From positions 2,204,001-2,268,000 of the forward strand of contig JASJET010000131.1 in NCBI GenBank assembly GCA_034092305.1: a stretch of 64,000 nt of DNA, given 5' to 3'. The translations under genes were made by a program, and so were the position numbers. The notes beneath the pieces are model-generated. The model was given only the letters and a program-made list of their open reading frames with translations, was not told where the DNA came from and made no database searches. Shown in pieces: positions 46,010 through 56,850 of the stretch (position 1 is the stretch's first letter; the number at the start of each line of letters is the position of its first letter). The DNA is from Diaprepes abbreviatus. Lineage: Eukaryota; Arthropoda; Insecta; Coleoptera; Curculionidae.

Positions 46010-47230
46010 ATTCATTGCCTTCTTTGTTAGCAGCTCTTTTCTTATTCTCCAATACGTACGAATTGTTGTCCGAATTCTTACGATGTCAAAAGACAGTGTA
46101 AGAATCCATCGACGTCAAAAGTTTTGGAACACATCCTCCATATTTTTCTCGAGAAGATTTTCGGGCAAAGTCTAGACGATAGTTTCTTATTAACTCGTCC
46201 GTTGATTTTTGTGCATCTTTCGATAGTTTACTTATCGGTAATATTGCAAATGCTATAATGTCTGGTCAATGTAGTAAGTCATTTGTGGATTCCTGATGAC
46301 ATGTTATACCAAGAATATCCTTTAAAGAATAATCTTGCTGTTTGAAGTTTGTATTCCCAAATCTTCTCTATTGCAGTTTAATGTTTTCTTCCAATAGTTT
46401 GCAAAATGACCGGAAACCGGAGGATCAGTTTTCGCTTTACTCTTGTTATAAAGGCTGTAACTTGAAATACTCTGTATTTACTGGAACACAGTATCGATGT
46501 TGTTAAACTGAGATGTTGTTTGGCAGAGGTAACAACGTTGGACCGATTTCGCTTCAGCCAAAGCATTCACCTAGCCGTCTATCATCGTCATAGATAAGTT
46601 GTACTGTACTGAAGCTCGGGTGACAAAGAGAACTCTTTATATGGTGCAAGTTGTCTGATTTGAGTTCATAATTTTCTATTTTCGTTAAAGACTTTTGTTC
46701 GGTTTTCTTAATAAATTCAAATTTCAGAGGCCCGGAATTCATAGTAGAGGAGGATTTGGAATTGTACAACACAATCTGTTCTTGTTGAGTTTGCGTGTTA
46801 ATACCTGCTAATTGAAGTGGAATAAGAGAGGTTTTCTTAATAAATTCAAATTTCAGAGGCCCGGAATTCATAGTAGAGGAGGATTTGGAATTGTACAACA
46901 CAATCTGTTCTTGTTGAGTTTGCGTGTTAATACCTGCTAATTGAAGTGGAATAAAAGAGGTTAGGAATAAGTTTGTATCAGAAATATTCGGATCAGTGAA
47001 TTTAATTTTTTACTGGCTCTGACCTGACGTTCCATCGAAGCCCCATTGGCAAATGAAACTCTTATCTACAAATCTAATTTATCGATTTGTTTAAGGGCGT
47101 CTAATTGAAGCATTATAATTCAATCCACTGTATGATCCAGTAAGCCTTGGAATTTAACCTCGGCTTTTGATTTAGTAAAAGTTAGATACTCGTCATGTGG
47201 ATAACATGCTTTTTTTGTATTTTACACACT
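46010..47230 (-). pseudogene. Transib-like (RAG1-related) transposase remnant
   Basis: Decayed DDE transposase, read on the minus strand. The first readable part (about 47200-46960) contains AYPHDEYL-like and FDGTSGQS blocks, which match the W-G-x-D-G-(S/T)-x-x-x-S segment with the first catalytic aspartate in Transib proteins. Next come FLTSFIPLQLAGI, SSSTMNSGPLKFEFIKKT (duplicated, see 46702-46959) and KIENYELKSDNLHHIKSSL. Downstream are LQTARLFF, MSSGIHK and PDIIAFAILPISKLSKDAQK, then IRNYRLDFARKSSREK and LLTSMDSYT. The last blocks match the LPIGQLSEEAxEARNK...RxNFxRKxSR C-terminal region. Several stops and frameshifts are present and no ends were found. The match to Transib is from memory of family motifs. 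Confidence 0.7.
46702..46959 (-). repeat. In-frame 129-bp tandem duplication within the Transib-like remnant
   Basis: Units 46702-46830 and 46831-46959 differ at roughly one base (AATAAGAGAG against AATAAAAGAG). The period is 43 codons, so the frame 46554-46901 runs straight through. The near identity shows the duplication is much younger than the decay around it. Confidence 0.95.
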
Positions 47231-47984
47231 AGAGTACGGCGAAAATATATTACTGCCTTTGTGTTTAGCCCAATTTTGTAATCGTTGATATTTGTTTCTC
47301 GACAATCCAATGTCAAATAGAAGAGCGGCGCACAAATGTAACTGGGCGCGACGCACCCACAACACTGTTGCCTTTAACCTGAGACGAAAGTTTAGAAAGA
47401 AAAGACTGGTCGTTCATATTACCGAGGTTTAATAGAAACGTTACTATAGCCAACCTTCTATTTTAAATTTCTTAACTAGAAATTATTTTGGCCGTTTCTT
47501 AAATTCTAACCTACTAAGCCCGTCTAACTTCTTTCAGGTTAGTTCGGGTCAGAAGATCGTAGGGAACGCCTACGCGCAATATTACCCCCGCTGACTTCCG
47601 TGCGACACGAAGACGAGCAGTACCTTGAAACGAATGAGAGGGTGTATTTAGTTTTCGTCTAAATTTATAACGTAATTGACGGAATTTGGAATATTTAATG
47701 ACTATTTGATACACTGATTGTTTTAAATACATCAAATAGTCGAAATACAAGAAAATTGATATTTCTGTTACAAAATAAACATTTATTCTAATAAAAATTC
47801 TAGTGAAACGCAACGGTAATTTCTAAGTAAATAAGCTAATAGACCACTTTAAAATTAAAAATCCTTTTCAAAAATAAACTTTCATTCTGGTAAAAAATAA
47901 AAGTAACACGTTCAGTAATTGTAAATAAATAAACAAATAATTAAATACAATTTAAATCAACAAAAACACTTAAAGTCTACAAGA
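47231..47984. other. Unrecognised, locally GC-richer
   Basis: 47330-47660 includes GCGACGCACCC and CGCCTACGCGCAATATTACC. The latter faintly resembles CGTGGCGTAGGCTGCCGCCC at 48549, on the other side of the mariner remnant. These may be its ends, but I could not align them. Confidence 0.3.
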
Positions 47985-48450
47985 GGTGTTCAAACAGGCC
48001 TCCACTTTGAGCGAGACAATAACCCAGTCTATTAGCCCTTTATATCATTTCCTCACAAAACACCATACGTGTTTCCTGGTCTTTCGGAAAAATTTCTTGA
48101 GTTATTCGCAATTTGTAACAGCGATATTTGTTCCGCTTTAAAATATTCCGAACTGTTCGAGCGTTCATATCAAGTTCTTAGGCAATTACGGTACTATTGC
48201 AAGGAAAATTAATTTCTGCTAAGATACAAACGTCAGTCTCCCGATTTGCTCGTTTTCAGTAATCTGAGGAACCGATTGCTCCTCATTATTATCAGTGCAT
48301 TTTTTACAAATTTTTAGACAACCGGTTGTCTCCAATTTTAATAATTTCCGAAATTCTAAATTTTCAAGTATGATTTTCGCACGTAAATGAAAATCTGCCG
48401 ATTATTTACCAGAATAGTACCACTTAATAATCTGCTCTTTTTGTTTCGTG
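47985..48450 (-). mobile_element. Internally deleted mariner-like transposase remnant
   Basis: The minus strand reads KQKEQIIKWYYSGK, KTTGCLKICKKC-type sequence, ELDMNARTVRNILKRNKYRC and QEIFPKDQETRMVFCEEM. It then passes without the catalytic domain to a C-terminal SGGLFEHLL stop. The N-terminal helix-turn-helix pair and the GGxFEHLL ending are those of the mariner group at 5435-7725, while all catalytic acids are missing. Scattered stops are present. Confidence 0.72.
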
Positions 48451-48709
48451 GAATAAACTAACAAAAAAATTTGGCGCGAAACACGGAATACCAATAGTCG
48501 GTACTGACGCTTCGACGGCCTGAATGAAAGCAAATAACTTGGAATCCTCTTGTTGTGCTAGGGCGTGGCGTAGGCTGCCGCCCGCTCTCACCGCGCCAGC
48601 ATTGTATTACCCCTCATGCTAATGCCAAACTGGTAATTTACACATATGTCAATGCTTAAGACTGTCTCATTCTGATTTGATGAATAATATAGTATTTTCT
48701 TTATCTTAC
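48451..48709. other. Unrecognised, partly GC-rich
   Basis: CGTAGGCTGCCGCCCGCTCTC near 48553 stands out in composition. No feature was recognised. Confidence 0.3.
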
Positions 48710-49306
48710 TTAAGAAACGTCCAGGTTCCGGTTTTGATTTTCCAGACCTGTATATATGTTGTTGCGTAGTGTTTCACGGATGGGAACATGTGATTCAGTA
48801 TTAATCCGGGAATACATCGGTTCGTTCGTTTGGTTTCCTATAGAGATTTGCAGTGGTTTCGTCAAAATCCCATTTGGCATCTTCTGTGCTTGGTGGTTGC
48901 AGATCAACAAAACGTGCAGCGTGCTTTATACGCGGTCGCAGATAGTAACGGTGGTTGGCGTTGGCTCCGCCTCCCTCTCGAGCGCCACCGTTGATGTCAG
49001 ATCAAGCGTGGCATGTGTGTCGGTACAGTGGTCCCACTTAAAGAGAGTTTTCCAAGTAGAAGGTAGATTGAGTGCATCGTCTCTTTTATTCAGAGTGCCG
49101 TTCTTTTCACTTTCGATGGATTCACGAATCAATCTTGCCTTGTGGTATTCTACATTAGCGATTTGCTGGCCGGTGTCAAAATCAGTTTTGTGTCCTGTCT
49201 CGTGCTGGTATTGAAAAAGCGTCGATGTTGTTTGTTTGTTTCTTATTCTGAGTTTGTGTTCTTCTAGTCTAGCTAGACACACCTTGACATTTTGTTTATT
49301 AATCAA
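48710..49306 (-). mobile_element. Penelope-like element fragment (C-terminal, after GIY-YIG)
   Basis: The frame 49306-48926 reads VCLARLEEHKLRIRNKQTTS, TLFQYQHETGHKTDFDTGQQ, VEYHKARLIRESIESEKN and DDALNLPSTWKTLF. This is the region that follows the GIY-YIG core in the PLE at 40873-41900 (EHKDNIKNKQTTSTLFQHH...). The RT and the first nuclease motif are missing because the fragment begins at 49306. A second frame (48910-48710) may be the 3' flank. The fragment is notably GC-richer than its surroundings. Confidence 0.85.
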
Positions 49307-50530
49307 AAATGAATTTCAACCTTTACATCGTCGTTTTAGGTACTGAGGATACATGGAATGCGAGTGTGTTTTATTTTTTATACATTTTTTGAATTTTTCA
49401 ATGCATAAAAAAAACGAATGCTTTTAATTTTATGTTTAAGAGGATATTCAATTTTTGATGATTATTAACAGGATCGAATTCTTAATATATTTGTTTAAAT
49501 TATGCTGGTGTAAATGTGGCTCAAATTTCCTATATCCGTGTCGTCAACAGTGTTTATATCTTTTTTTAATTTCTATAATTTCCTTTATCTGCAATGAATT
49601 ACCAAAAATTGCAGATAAAGGAATGTTATATATTTACTTCCATTTTATAACTGATAGTGAGACTACGATAGACTCTCTTCAATACCTCAAATGAGTTCGT
49701 GATCTATTTATAGGCATTTAATTTGTCGGACATTACATGGTCAGTCAATCGGCAATAAGTCTATATTTCTTTAATTAAATGAGTCTATCCCACAAATAAA
49801 ATAGTTTTATTCAATATCCTATTTACTTGAATAGATAAAATACTAACCTAATCTTAATTTTAGTATTTAAATATCACCACAAGATTTTATTTGCATAGAA
49901 ACAGTAAGTAAACTGCTGGTATCAAATAAATTTATTTATAAGAAAATCATTACTATATGTTATTAATATTAATACAAATTACTAAGTATTAAAATGTCTA
50001 GTATAATTCCTAATATATGTATCTACCTATCTATATTGAATAATTTGTATACTAAATGGCCACTTAGTATTGAGAAGGGATTACATTTCACAAGCGGATT
50101 AAAATCACAATTTAATCTTTAATTCTCTTTAAACGGTATGTATTTATTGTTGTTAGAAAATCGAAATAACAAACCTATTAAAATATTGTATATATTGGGA
50201 ATTTTCGGAAAATATATAATTTACTGTTCGACGGCAATACCCTGTTTATTATTCATGATTATTTGTACAATTCTATGAATAATTTTGCACAGAAATGGAA
50301 GTAAATTTGGGCTAGTATTAATTAGTATTGTAACATCTCTATGGCAAGTGTAGGGGAAACGCCAAAAATTATATACAAAGGTATGAGCACCCATCATTTG
50401 ATTTAAAATTTAGCACTTTACTAAAGTGGCTAAAATATTTTCAAGATGGTGGCACATCTGGTTACAGCGAGTTGATCACTTCTTGCTTTTTTTTTTAAAG
50501 GAACACTCTAGTGTTATTCCATTTTTGGGC
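49307..50530. other. AT-rich sequence, nothing recognised
   Basis: Contains one small inverted repeat (ATTTCCTTTATCTGCAAT...ATTGCAGATAAAGGAAT near 49578-49625), and no coding signal. Confidence 0.45.
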
Positions 50531-50611
50531 CTATAGTCTATTCAAGAATTAGAGATAGTAATAAATCATTTTTGACCCTTTTTTCTTCCGGTGTCTTTGG
50601 AAAAATCTGTT
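50531..50611 (+). mobile_element. Fragment of the CAGGGGCGGATCCAG family (copy D)
   Basis: TCTATTCAAGAATTAGAGA and TAATAAATCATTTTTGACCC match 36785-36830 and the reverse of 31565-31590, followed by TTCTTCCGGTGTCTTTGG. Only about 80 bp of the right subterminal region remains, abutting the PLE arm. Confidence 0.75.
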
Positions 50612-50862
50612 AATTATCTTTTACTTTCTCTCTTATGCTTTTTACTGTGTCTAAAGCTGTATTATTGGATTTTAAATTAGTGGATTTTATATGTTTTTTA
50701 ATTGTCCCGGTAGTTAAGTCAATATTATTGATATGTTCTATTTTGTTTAGAGCTACAGTACTTTTAGATATGATGGAATCGATAATATTTTTATTGTTTA
50801 TGTGAGTTGAAAATTTAGAGCCTTTTGACATTAGATCTATTTATTTACTATTAAAACCTACG
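50611..50862 (-). repeat. Inverted duplicate of the PLE 5' coding region
   Basis: The minus strand encodes MSKGSKFSTHINNKNIIDSI and downstream sequence to KSIREKVKDN. This is the same protein segment as the plus-strand PLE at 50965-51184, with only a few substitutions in 73 codons. The arms face each other across about 70 bp, giving a potential hairpin with ~250-bp arms. Confidence 0.93.
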
Positions 50863-50864
50863 TT

Positions 50865-52641
50865 TTCCCAAACAACTAGTAAAACACCACAGTCCAATCA
50901 AAACGTTAGTGAAAGAGTCATAAATCTGTCAAACATAGGTTTTAATAGTAAAGAAATAGATCTAATGTCAAAAGGCCCTAAATTTTCACCTCACATAAAC
51001 AATAAAAATATAATCGATTCCATCATATCTGAAAGTACTCTAGCTCTAAACAAAATAGAACATACCAATAACATTGACTTAACTATAGGGACAATTAAAA
51101 AACATATAAAATCCACTAATTTAAAATCCAATAATACAGCTTTAAACACAGTAAAAAGCATAAGAGAGAAAGTAAAAGATAATGATCTAATAATAACAAA
51201 AGCAGATAAATCGAATGCAACAGTTATTTTGCCAAAAGTTGAATTCGATGAAAAAAGATTAATCAATATGAACCCACAAGCACCAAAACTCTATGGCCTT
51301 ATAAAAAATCACAAACCAGGAAATCCCATTCGCCCAGTCGTTTCATACATAAATAGCCCCACGAGCGAACTAAGTATGAAACCAAATTCATCCTTTAAAC
51401 AAATAACCAACTTTAAACCAAGTCACAGTTTAAATAATTCAGTAGATCTCGTCTAAAAACTAAAAAACATAAACACCCCAGATAACTCCATACTAGTTTC
51501 TTTTGACATAAAAAGCATGTTTTCTAATATTCCAACAGATGAATGTTTTACACTTATCCAAGAAATGTTACAGGAACGAAATATAAATCCAATAGTTACT
51601 ACTGATATCTTGTCCTCTTTTGAACTTTGCCTATCGCAAACCTATTTCCAGTTTAATAACAAATTTTATTTACAAAATTCAAGCCTACCAATGGGTTCTC
51701 CTCTTAGCCCTTTCCTAGCAGACATTTTCATGTCAAACATAGAAAACAAAATTCTTAATTCCCCTTTAAGCAAAAACCATATTCAATTTTGGTACAGATA
51801 TGTAGAATATTCTAGCATGTTTTAAAGGCACTACTAGACAGCTTCAAAAATTCTTACAATACATTAATAATTGCCATCCAAAAATTCAACTTACTCTGGA
51901 AACTGAAAATAACCATAAAATAAATTTTCTAGATCTCACCATATCTCACCTCAATAATCAGTGTAATTTTAAAATTTTTAGAAGACCAACGTTTACAGGT
52001 AATACTATATCTAATGACTCTTTTCACCCCTTACAATATAAAATGGCTGCATACAATTCAATGATACATAGAGCATTCTCTTTGCTTCTCTCTAAAGAAG
52101 ATCTTCAAGAGGAACTAAATATCATTGAAAGGATTGCAATATCAAACAATTTCTCCCAACAAACCATAAAGAAATTAATAACTAAAAAACAAAAACAACT
52201 AGCATTTAATTCAATATATCCTAAAATAAAAAATGATAAAGGTAGTTCATCTTATAGATATTTGTCATACTGTGGTACCCTATCAGAAAACATAGCTAAT
52301 ACTCTTTCCAAACATAACATAAAAGTAGCTTTTAAATCTCAACACAATCTGTCCACTATCCTTTACAATGCTAAAGATAAAATTAATAAATTTGATAAAT
52401 CAGGAATTTATAAGTTAAAATGTTCGGAGTGTGATAGCTTGTATATTGGACAAAGTGGTAGAAGCTTTAAAACTCGCTTTTCAGAGCATTACCGATCATA
52501 TGGACTACAAAAAACAGACTCGAGCTTTGCCAACCATTGCTTAGAACACAACCACAGTTTTTCTAATTTAAGCAACACTGACATATTACATTATTCAACA
52601 AAGGGCCAAAAGTTAAATATTCTTGAATTTTTAGAAATATA
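50865..52641 (+). pseudogene. PLE reverse transcriptase with C-terminal GIY-YIG endonuclease
   Basis: N-terminal part: ERVINLSNIGFNSKEIDLMS (about 50910-50970) and LIITKADKSNATVILPK. Then KLYGLIKNHKPGNPIRPVVS, a stop at 51454-51456 in ...SVDL V*KL, SFDIKSMFSNIPTDE (catalytic first D), LPMGSPLSPFLADIFM and FWYRYVEYSSMF (51786-51823). There the YVDD box is destroyed by a frameshift. Reading resumes as FKGTTRQLQKFLQYINN, INFLDLTISHL and FRRPTFTGNTIS. Frame 52043-52642 finishes with SGIYKLKCSECDSLYIGQSG (GIY...YIG), R in RSFKTRF and EH. Only these two lesions interrupt about 590 codons. Confidence 0.92.
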
Positions 52642-52838
52642 GAAATCATAGTAAAAATAAAAATGTAAATTTGCTTAATGGCCAGACAGAACTGTTATTT
52701 GTTGTCGCCAAATAATAATTAGTTCCCAAAATTGAGTGCCTCCCCTTTGTAATAATGTAATTTCTCAGGTAGTTTTTATTTATTGTTAAATTTCCTCATG
52801 TTTCTGTATTGAATACTTAGTCTACCCTTGTAATTCAG

Positions 52839-52872
52839 TTTGAAAATGACTCTGTGAGCTGAAACTGCAGTC
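52839..52872 (+). ncRNA. Degenerate hammerhead-like motif 3' of the PLE
   Basis: TTGAAAATGACTC, TGT, GAGC, TGAAACTGCAGTC follows the PLE layout with a CTC/GAG stem, GAAAC and a terminal AGTC that may be the cleavage site. The first box is mutated. It is 200 bp downstream of the PLE stop codon in the same orientation. Confidence 0.45.
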
Positions 52873-52900
52873 ATGGTTTTCTAAATAAATTTAGTGGTAT

Positions 52901-53985
52901 AAAACATAGTAGTTCCTTTTTAAACATTTCCCGAAGATGATTAACTACCACATACTAACGGCTACCAGCATCAACTCTTTTAAGTACTTTTAATCTTTTA
53001 AATACTACGCTGCTGCTAAAGTAACTACTTAATTTTCGACTTACATTGTACCTAACATATTTATAGAAATTTGGTAAGAGCACAGCAAACGCGCCCCCTA
53101 CTTATTAATTAGAAATTGAAATATATTTTCAAGCGAATTTTATAATAAAATTTATTAATACACTTTCCATTTTAAATTTGCTCTGCTACCTTATTTGAAG
53201 TTAAGGTAAATTAAGTAAAAATTTCTCAGGTAACAATACCATGAAAAGTTCTTGTGATTATTGTTTCTAAGCTTTACTTGTATCATTGAAGTATTAAATT
53301 ACAAGTCTTGTATCTCGTGTGTGTTTATTGTGAAGAGTAGCAAAAATTCAGCAATGTGTTTTTAATGAAGTGAAACTATTCTGCAAAATGAAAACGAAAC
53401 TTTTTGAAAAAAGTATATTATTTTGCCAATAGCCTATTATTATAAACACATAATTCTGGGAATCTTCCAACTTACTTTTTCCTCTTTCGTTATTTGCCGT
53501 TAATACCCGTCTGGTGCTACAGTCGATTAGAATATAATCTCTTAACTATCAATTTATTACTACTTTTACTAGCAGATACTTTATAGGTTTTTAATTGAAT
53601 GTAGTAAAAAAGTGACTTGTAAGGAAAGTAACTAAAAAACGGAAACGCTCCGTTATGTGACGAAAGAGTATTTTAATAAAATACTATCGCTTTCTTTTAC
53701 TTAACGAATATTGAGACATTCCGGAAAAATATTTTAACATAGACTATTATTGTTAAAAAAATCAAAATTGATTTCAACGTCCGCTGGGCGATATCAATAT
53801 AGTAAATTATGAAAATTATAAGATAATTTATTAGTAATAATATACAAATAGTACTTTTACAAGTCAAATAAATAAAATATTAAAATTTTGTCAATTAATT
53901 AATATCATTAATACAAATAAAACATTACACGATATTGATTTTTCCTTAAGAAAGTTTTAGTAAAAAAAAAGTTAAGAGAAGCTGA
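52901..53985. other. AT-rich sequence, nothing recognised
   Basis: No protein-like frame, inverted repeat or tandem repeat was noticed. Confidence 0.45.
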
Positions 53986-53989
53986 CAAC

Positions 53990-55600
53990 AGACAAAGACA
54001 ATACTACAGATTAAAATTAGATTCGAAATACTCCTTGAACGAAAAAAAAAGCGTTCAGCACAAGGTAGCTCTTGATTTGTTTTTTGTACTGATTGAAGTT
54101 AAGAGCTTTAATTTTAGCTGGCACGCAGTTGTAGAACTTTATTGCTAAATATCTTGAACCATTTCTGGATCTCTCAAGCCGGCTAAAATCTGGTAGAAGA
54201 TTGTTGTTGTTTCTTGTTAGATATTTGTGAATATCTTCGTGTGATCTCTATAGATCAAGATTTTGTTTAACGTACAACAAACACTGCATAATGTACACCC
54301 AAGGTAAAGTTAAAATTTTTAAATTCTTAAACGAATTTCGAGAGTCTTTTCTATAACCAAGCCCAGAAATAATACGAATGCATTTTTTTGTTGTCCAAAT
54401 GCCTTATCAGTATGACAAGAATGACCCCAGGAAAGAATAGCATAAGCCAAAAGAGAATGAAAGTTACTGTGATATGCTGTCAGAAGAGTTTCTTTGGAAG
54501 TTACCCGTACAAGACTCCTGAACAGGAAAAGTTGTTGGGATAGTTTTTTTGAGAGATTAACAAGGTGTTGTTCCCAGGTTAATCCTGCATCTAGGTGTAC
54601 TCCCAGAAATTTGACCTCCATTGCACATTGAGGTAGAAAGGATTGTACAATTTCACTGTTATTTCTTAGAGTAAAATTAATACTTTGTGATTTGGAGTTG
54701 TTCAAGGATCTGCGATTGGCTCGAAACCATTGAAATGTTTTTTTTTCTGAAGTTTGGTAATCAATATTGTCAATCTCTGAAGAGTGATAACTTATATAAA
54801 ACGTTGTGTCGTCAACAAACAAAACGGTGTTGACTCCCTTGCCCTTACAGTATGCCAGGTCATTTATGCAGATGAGGAATAAGATGGGACCGAATACCGA
54901 CCCTTGAGGTACACCATACCTTAGGGGTTGTTTTTTAGAATTACACTGCCCAAATTGAACATACTGATCACGATCCGACAGATATGAATTAAGTAGCTGA
55001 ATGGCATCAGCCTGAAAATTGTAGAATGGTAGTTTTTTTAGAAGAATGCTATGTGTAACACAATCGAATGCCTTTGTGAGGTCTAAAAAGGATGCAAGAG
55101 TGTCAAGATACCTTTCAAAGCCCTGTAAAACATTACTAGTGAAGTGATGACATGATGCAATGTGTTGACGCAACAATTAGCATTTTGAATTTAAGGTCAA
55201 TATCCAAGTTATCATCATTAACAAAATTAAAATTGTATTTGAGCATGCTTTGGTATAGATTGGAGAGGCCATCTTCTGTTATTGGCCTATAACATGCTCT
55301 AGTTTGAAAATGTGTGGATGAATAGTTAGTCTGAAAAAAAATACCTTTGTGGTCTGAGATGTGCGTGAGATCTACTGGTTTTGCAATACCATCAATATTT
55401 GTGAAGATATTATCGAGACATCTATCACCACGAGTGTTGAAATTAACTTTTTTTTTTTTAGATTAAATGAGCAGAAAAAATTACACAGTTTTAGAGCTCT
55501 AATGTATTTTTCATTAAAATGAACATTAAAATCTCCTGCTATGATAAGAGATTTGTGTACATCAATTTTTTTAAGAGTGGTTAGTGGTTTCATTGATTCC
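53990..55600 (-). mobile_element. CR1/L2-like LINE with internal deletion
   Basis: From 55600 the minus strand gives the end of an APE endonuclease: KSLIIAGDFNVHFNEKYIRA, then (after a shift) NFNTRGDRCLDNIFTN and LTHISDHKGIFF, with the GDFN and SDH catalytic motifs. Near 55170 it jumps into the RT (55176-54319): SFLDLTKAFDCVTHSILLKK, GVPQGSVFGPILFLICINDL, VLFVDDTTFYIS (FVDD catalytic box) and VKFLGVHLDAGLTWEQHL. The RT fingers between EN and palm are deleted. The C-terminal tail (NNNLLPDFSRLERSRNGS-type sequence in mixed frames) runs to about 54000. The palm frame is open for 285 codons. Confidence 0.88.
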
Positions 55601-56850
55601 TTAGCTTTCTTTATGGCTTTAATTAATACTATCGAGAACAGTAATGGGCTTAACACAGACTCCTTTTATTTTTGTTTCGAATTCTCTAAACTATTCTTTA
55701 TTGGTTTTTACTATGTTTGTTCCTTCTATACATTTATTTTAGTCTTTCTATTACTCTATTATCTATCTTTCTTTTCTATAAAGCCTTCTACAGGTCTTCT
55801 CTTCTTATATGATCAAAATCCTTTTCTAAGTCTACAAAACAAACATGTATCTCTTTTTTCTTCTTTAGAGGTTTTTCGCTTACTAGGCTTATCGTAAATA
55901 TTAAGTCTCGTTTCTTCTTACCTTCCTGAAGCCACACTAAGTGTCTTCTGTACTATCCTCGGTTATTTTCTTATTCTTATTTCTATTGTGTTTGCTAGCA
56001 TTATTCTCTATAGTTGTAACAATCGCTATCACTCTTTTTATATATCGGCAATATTATTCTCTTATTCTAATCTTTTCGATTTTTTTTTTATTGTATTATC
56101 TCATTCAGTAGTCTGTTTAGTTGTTTTATTTCTTCTTCTCCAATATACTTCATCATCTTCCTCTTTCTCTAAGTCAACTCCAGAAGTTTTTGTCACCATC
56201 TGTGCATTAGTTTCCCTTCCTCTCCTATTATGTGTCCTCTTTATCTTTTAGGTACCTTCCCTAATCATATCTTTCTCAGAGGCTCTATAATTTCTTCTCC
56301 CTATATTGGTCTTATATTCTCTATCACCCCTTTCTTTCTCTTTCTCTAAATCAACTCCAGAAGTTTTCGTCACCATATGTGCATTAGTTTGTCTTCCTCT
56401 CGTATTATGTGTCCTCTTTATCTTTTAGGTTAATCATAGTATATTCCTTCTTTTGTTTTAGTTGCTTGACCATACCATAAAATAGGTTTTGGTTTTTCTG
56501 TAGTTCTTGATCATTGTCCTTGTATTATTTTTAAACCCTCTGAGCTTTGTTCTTATAAATCTTTTCTAGCTATCTTTCTTTTCTTTTAGAATGTATTTTA
56601 TTTGTGTGGTCTACCTTTCCGTTCTTCTATATGTTTGTTTGTTATTGTTGTATTTCCACAGTATTCCATTGCTGCATCTAACAAGCTATTTTTGAATTTA
56701 TTTCACTTTTCTTCTAATCCATTTCCGTTCCATTCCTTAATTTTTTAAATTTAATATCTCCTGGTATATCTCTCCGTATTTCAGTTCTTTCAATTTAAAA
56801 CTTTTAATTTTCAGATTTATTTACCGTGCTCTTCTTTCTTTTTCCTCCCT
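55600..56850 (-). mobile_element. Second LINE fragment (RTE-like linker and RT), joined to the previous one
   Basis: The minus strand reads, in broken frames, a charged linker (KKDS-KRFIRTKLRGFKNN, TKTSGVDLEKEKER) and RT pieces IFTISLVSEKPLKKKREIHV and CFVDLEKDFDHIRREDL. It ends at VLSPLLFSIVL (the SPLLF motif) near 55620-55656. The next residues belong to the APE endonuclease of the neighbouring LINE, so two elements are fused at about 55600 within one open frame (55656-55372). It explains the strong T/C bias of the plus strand here. Confidence 0.65.
56155..56430 (-). repeat. ~182-bp tandem duplication within the LINE linker
   Basis: TTTCTCTAAGTCAACTCCAG and GTGTCCTCTTTATCTTTTAG at about 56163-56250 recur at about 56345-56428 with a few substitutions (AATCAACTCC). 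The two sequence blocks are about 85 bp and the offset is about 182 bp. Confidence 0.85.

Larger units (their letters stand above)
50865..52900 (+). mobile_element. Penelope-like element, nearly full-length ORF, two lesions
   Basis: Contains the RT, linker and GIY-YIG domains in order, an inverted 5' duplicate upstream (50611-50862) and a ribozyme-like motif downstream (52839-52872). Partial inverted or tandem 5' copies are typical of PLE insertions. It is the best-preserved PLE in the window. Confidence 0.9.
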
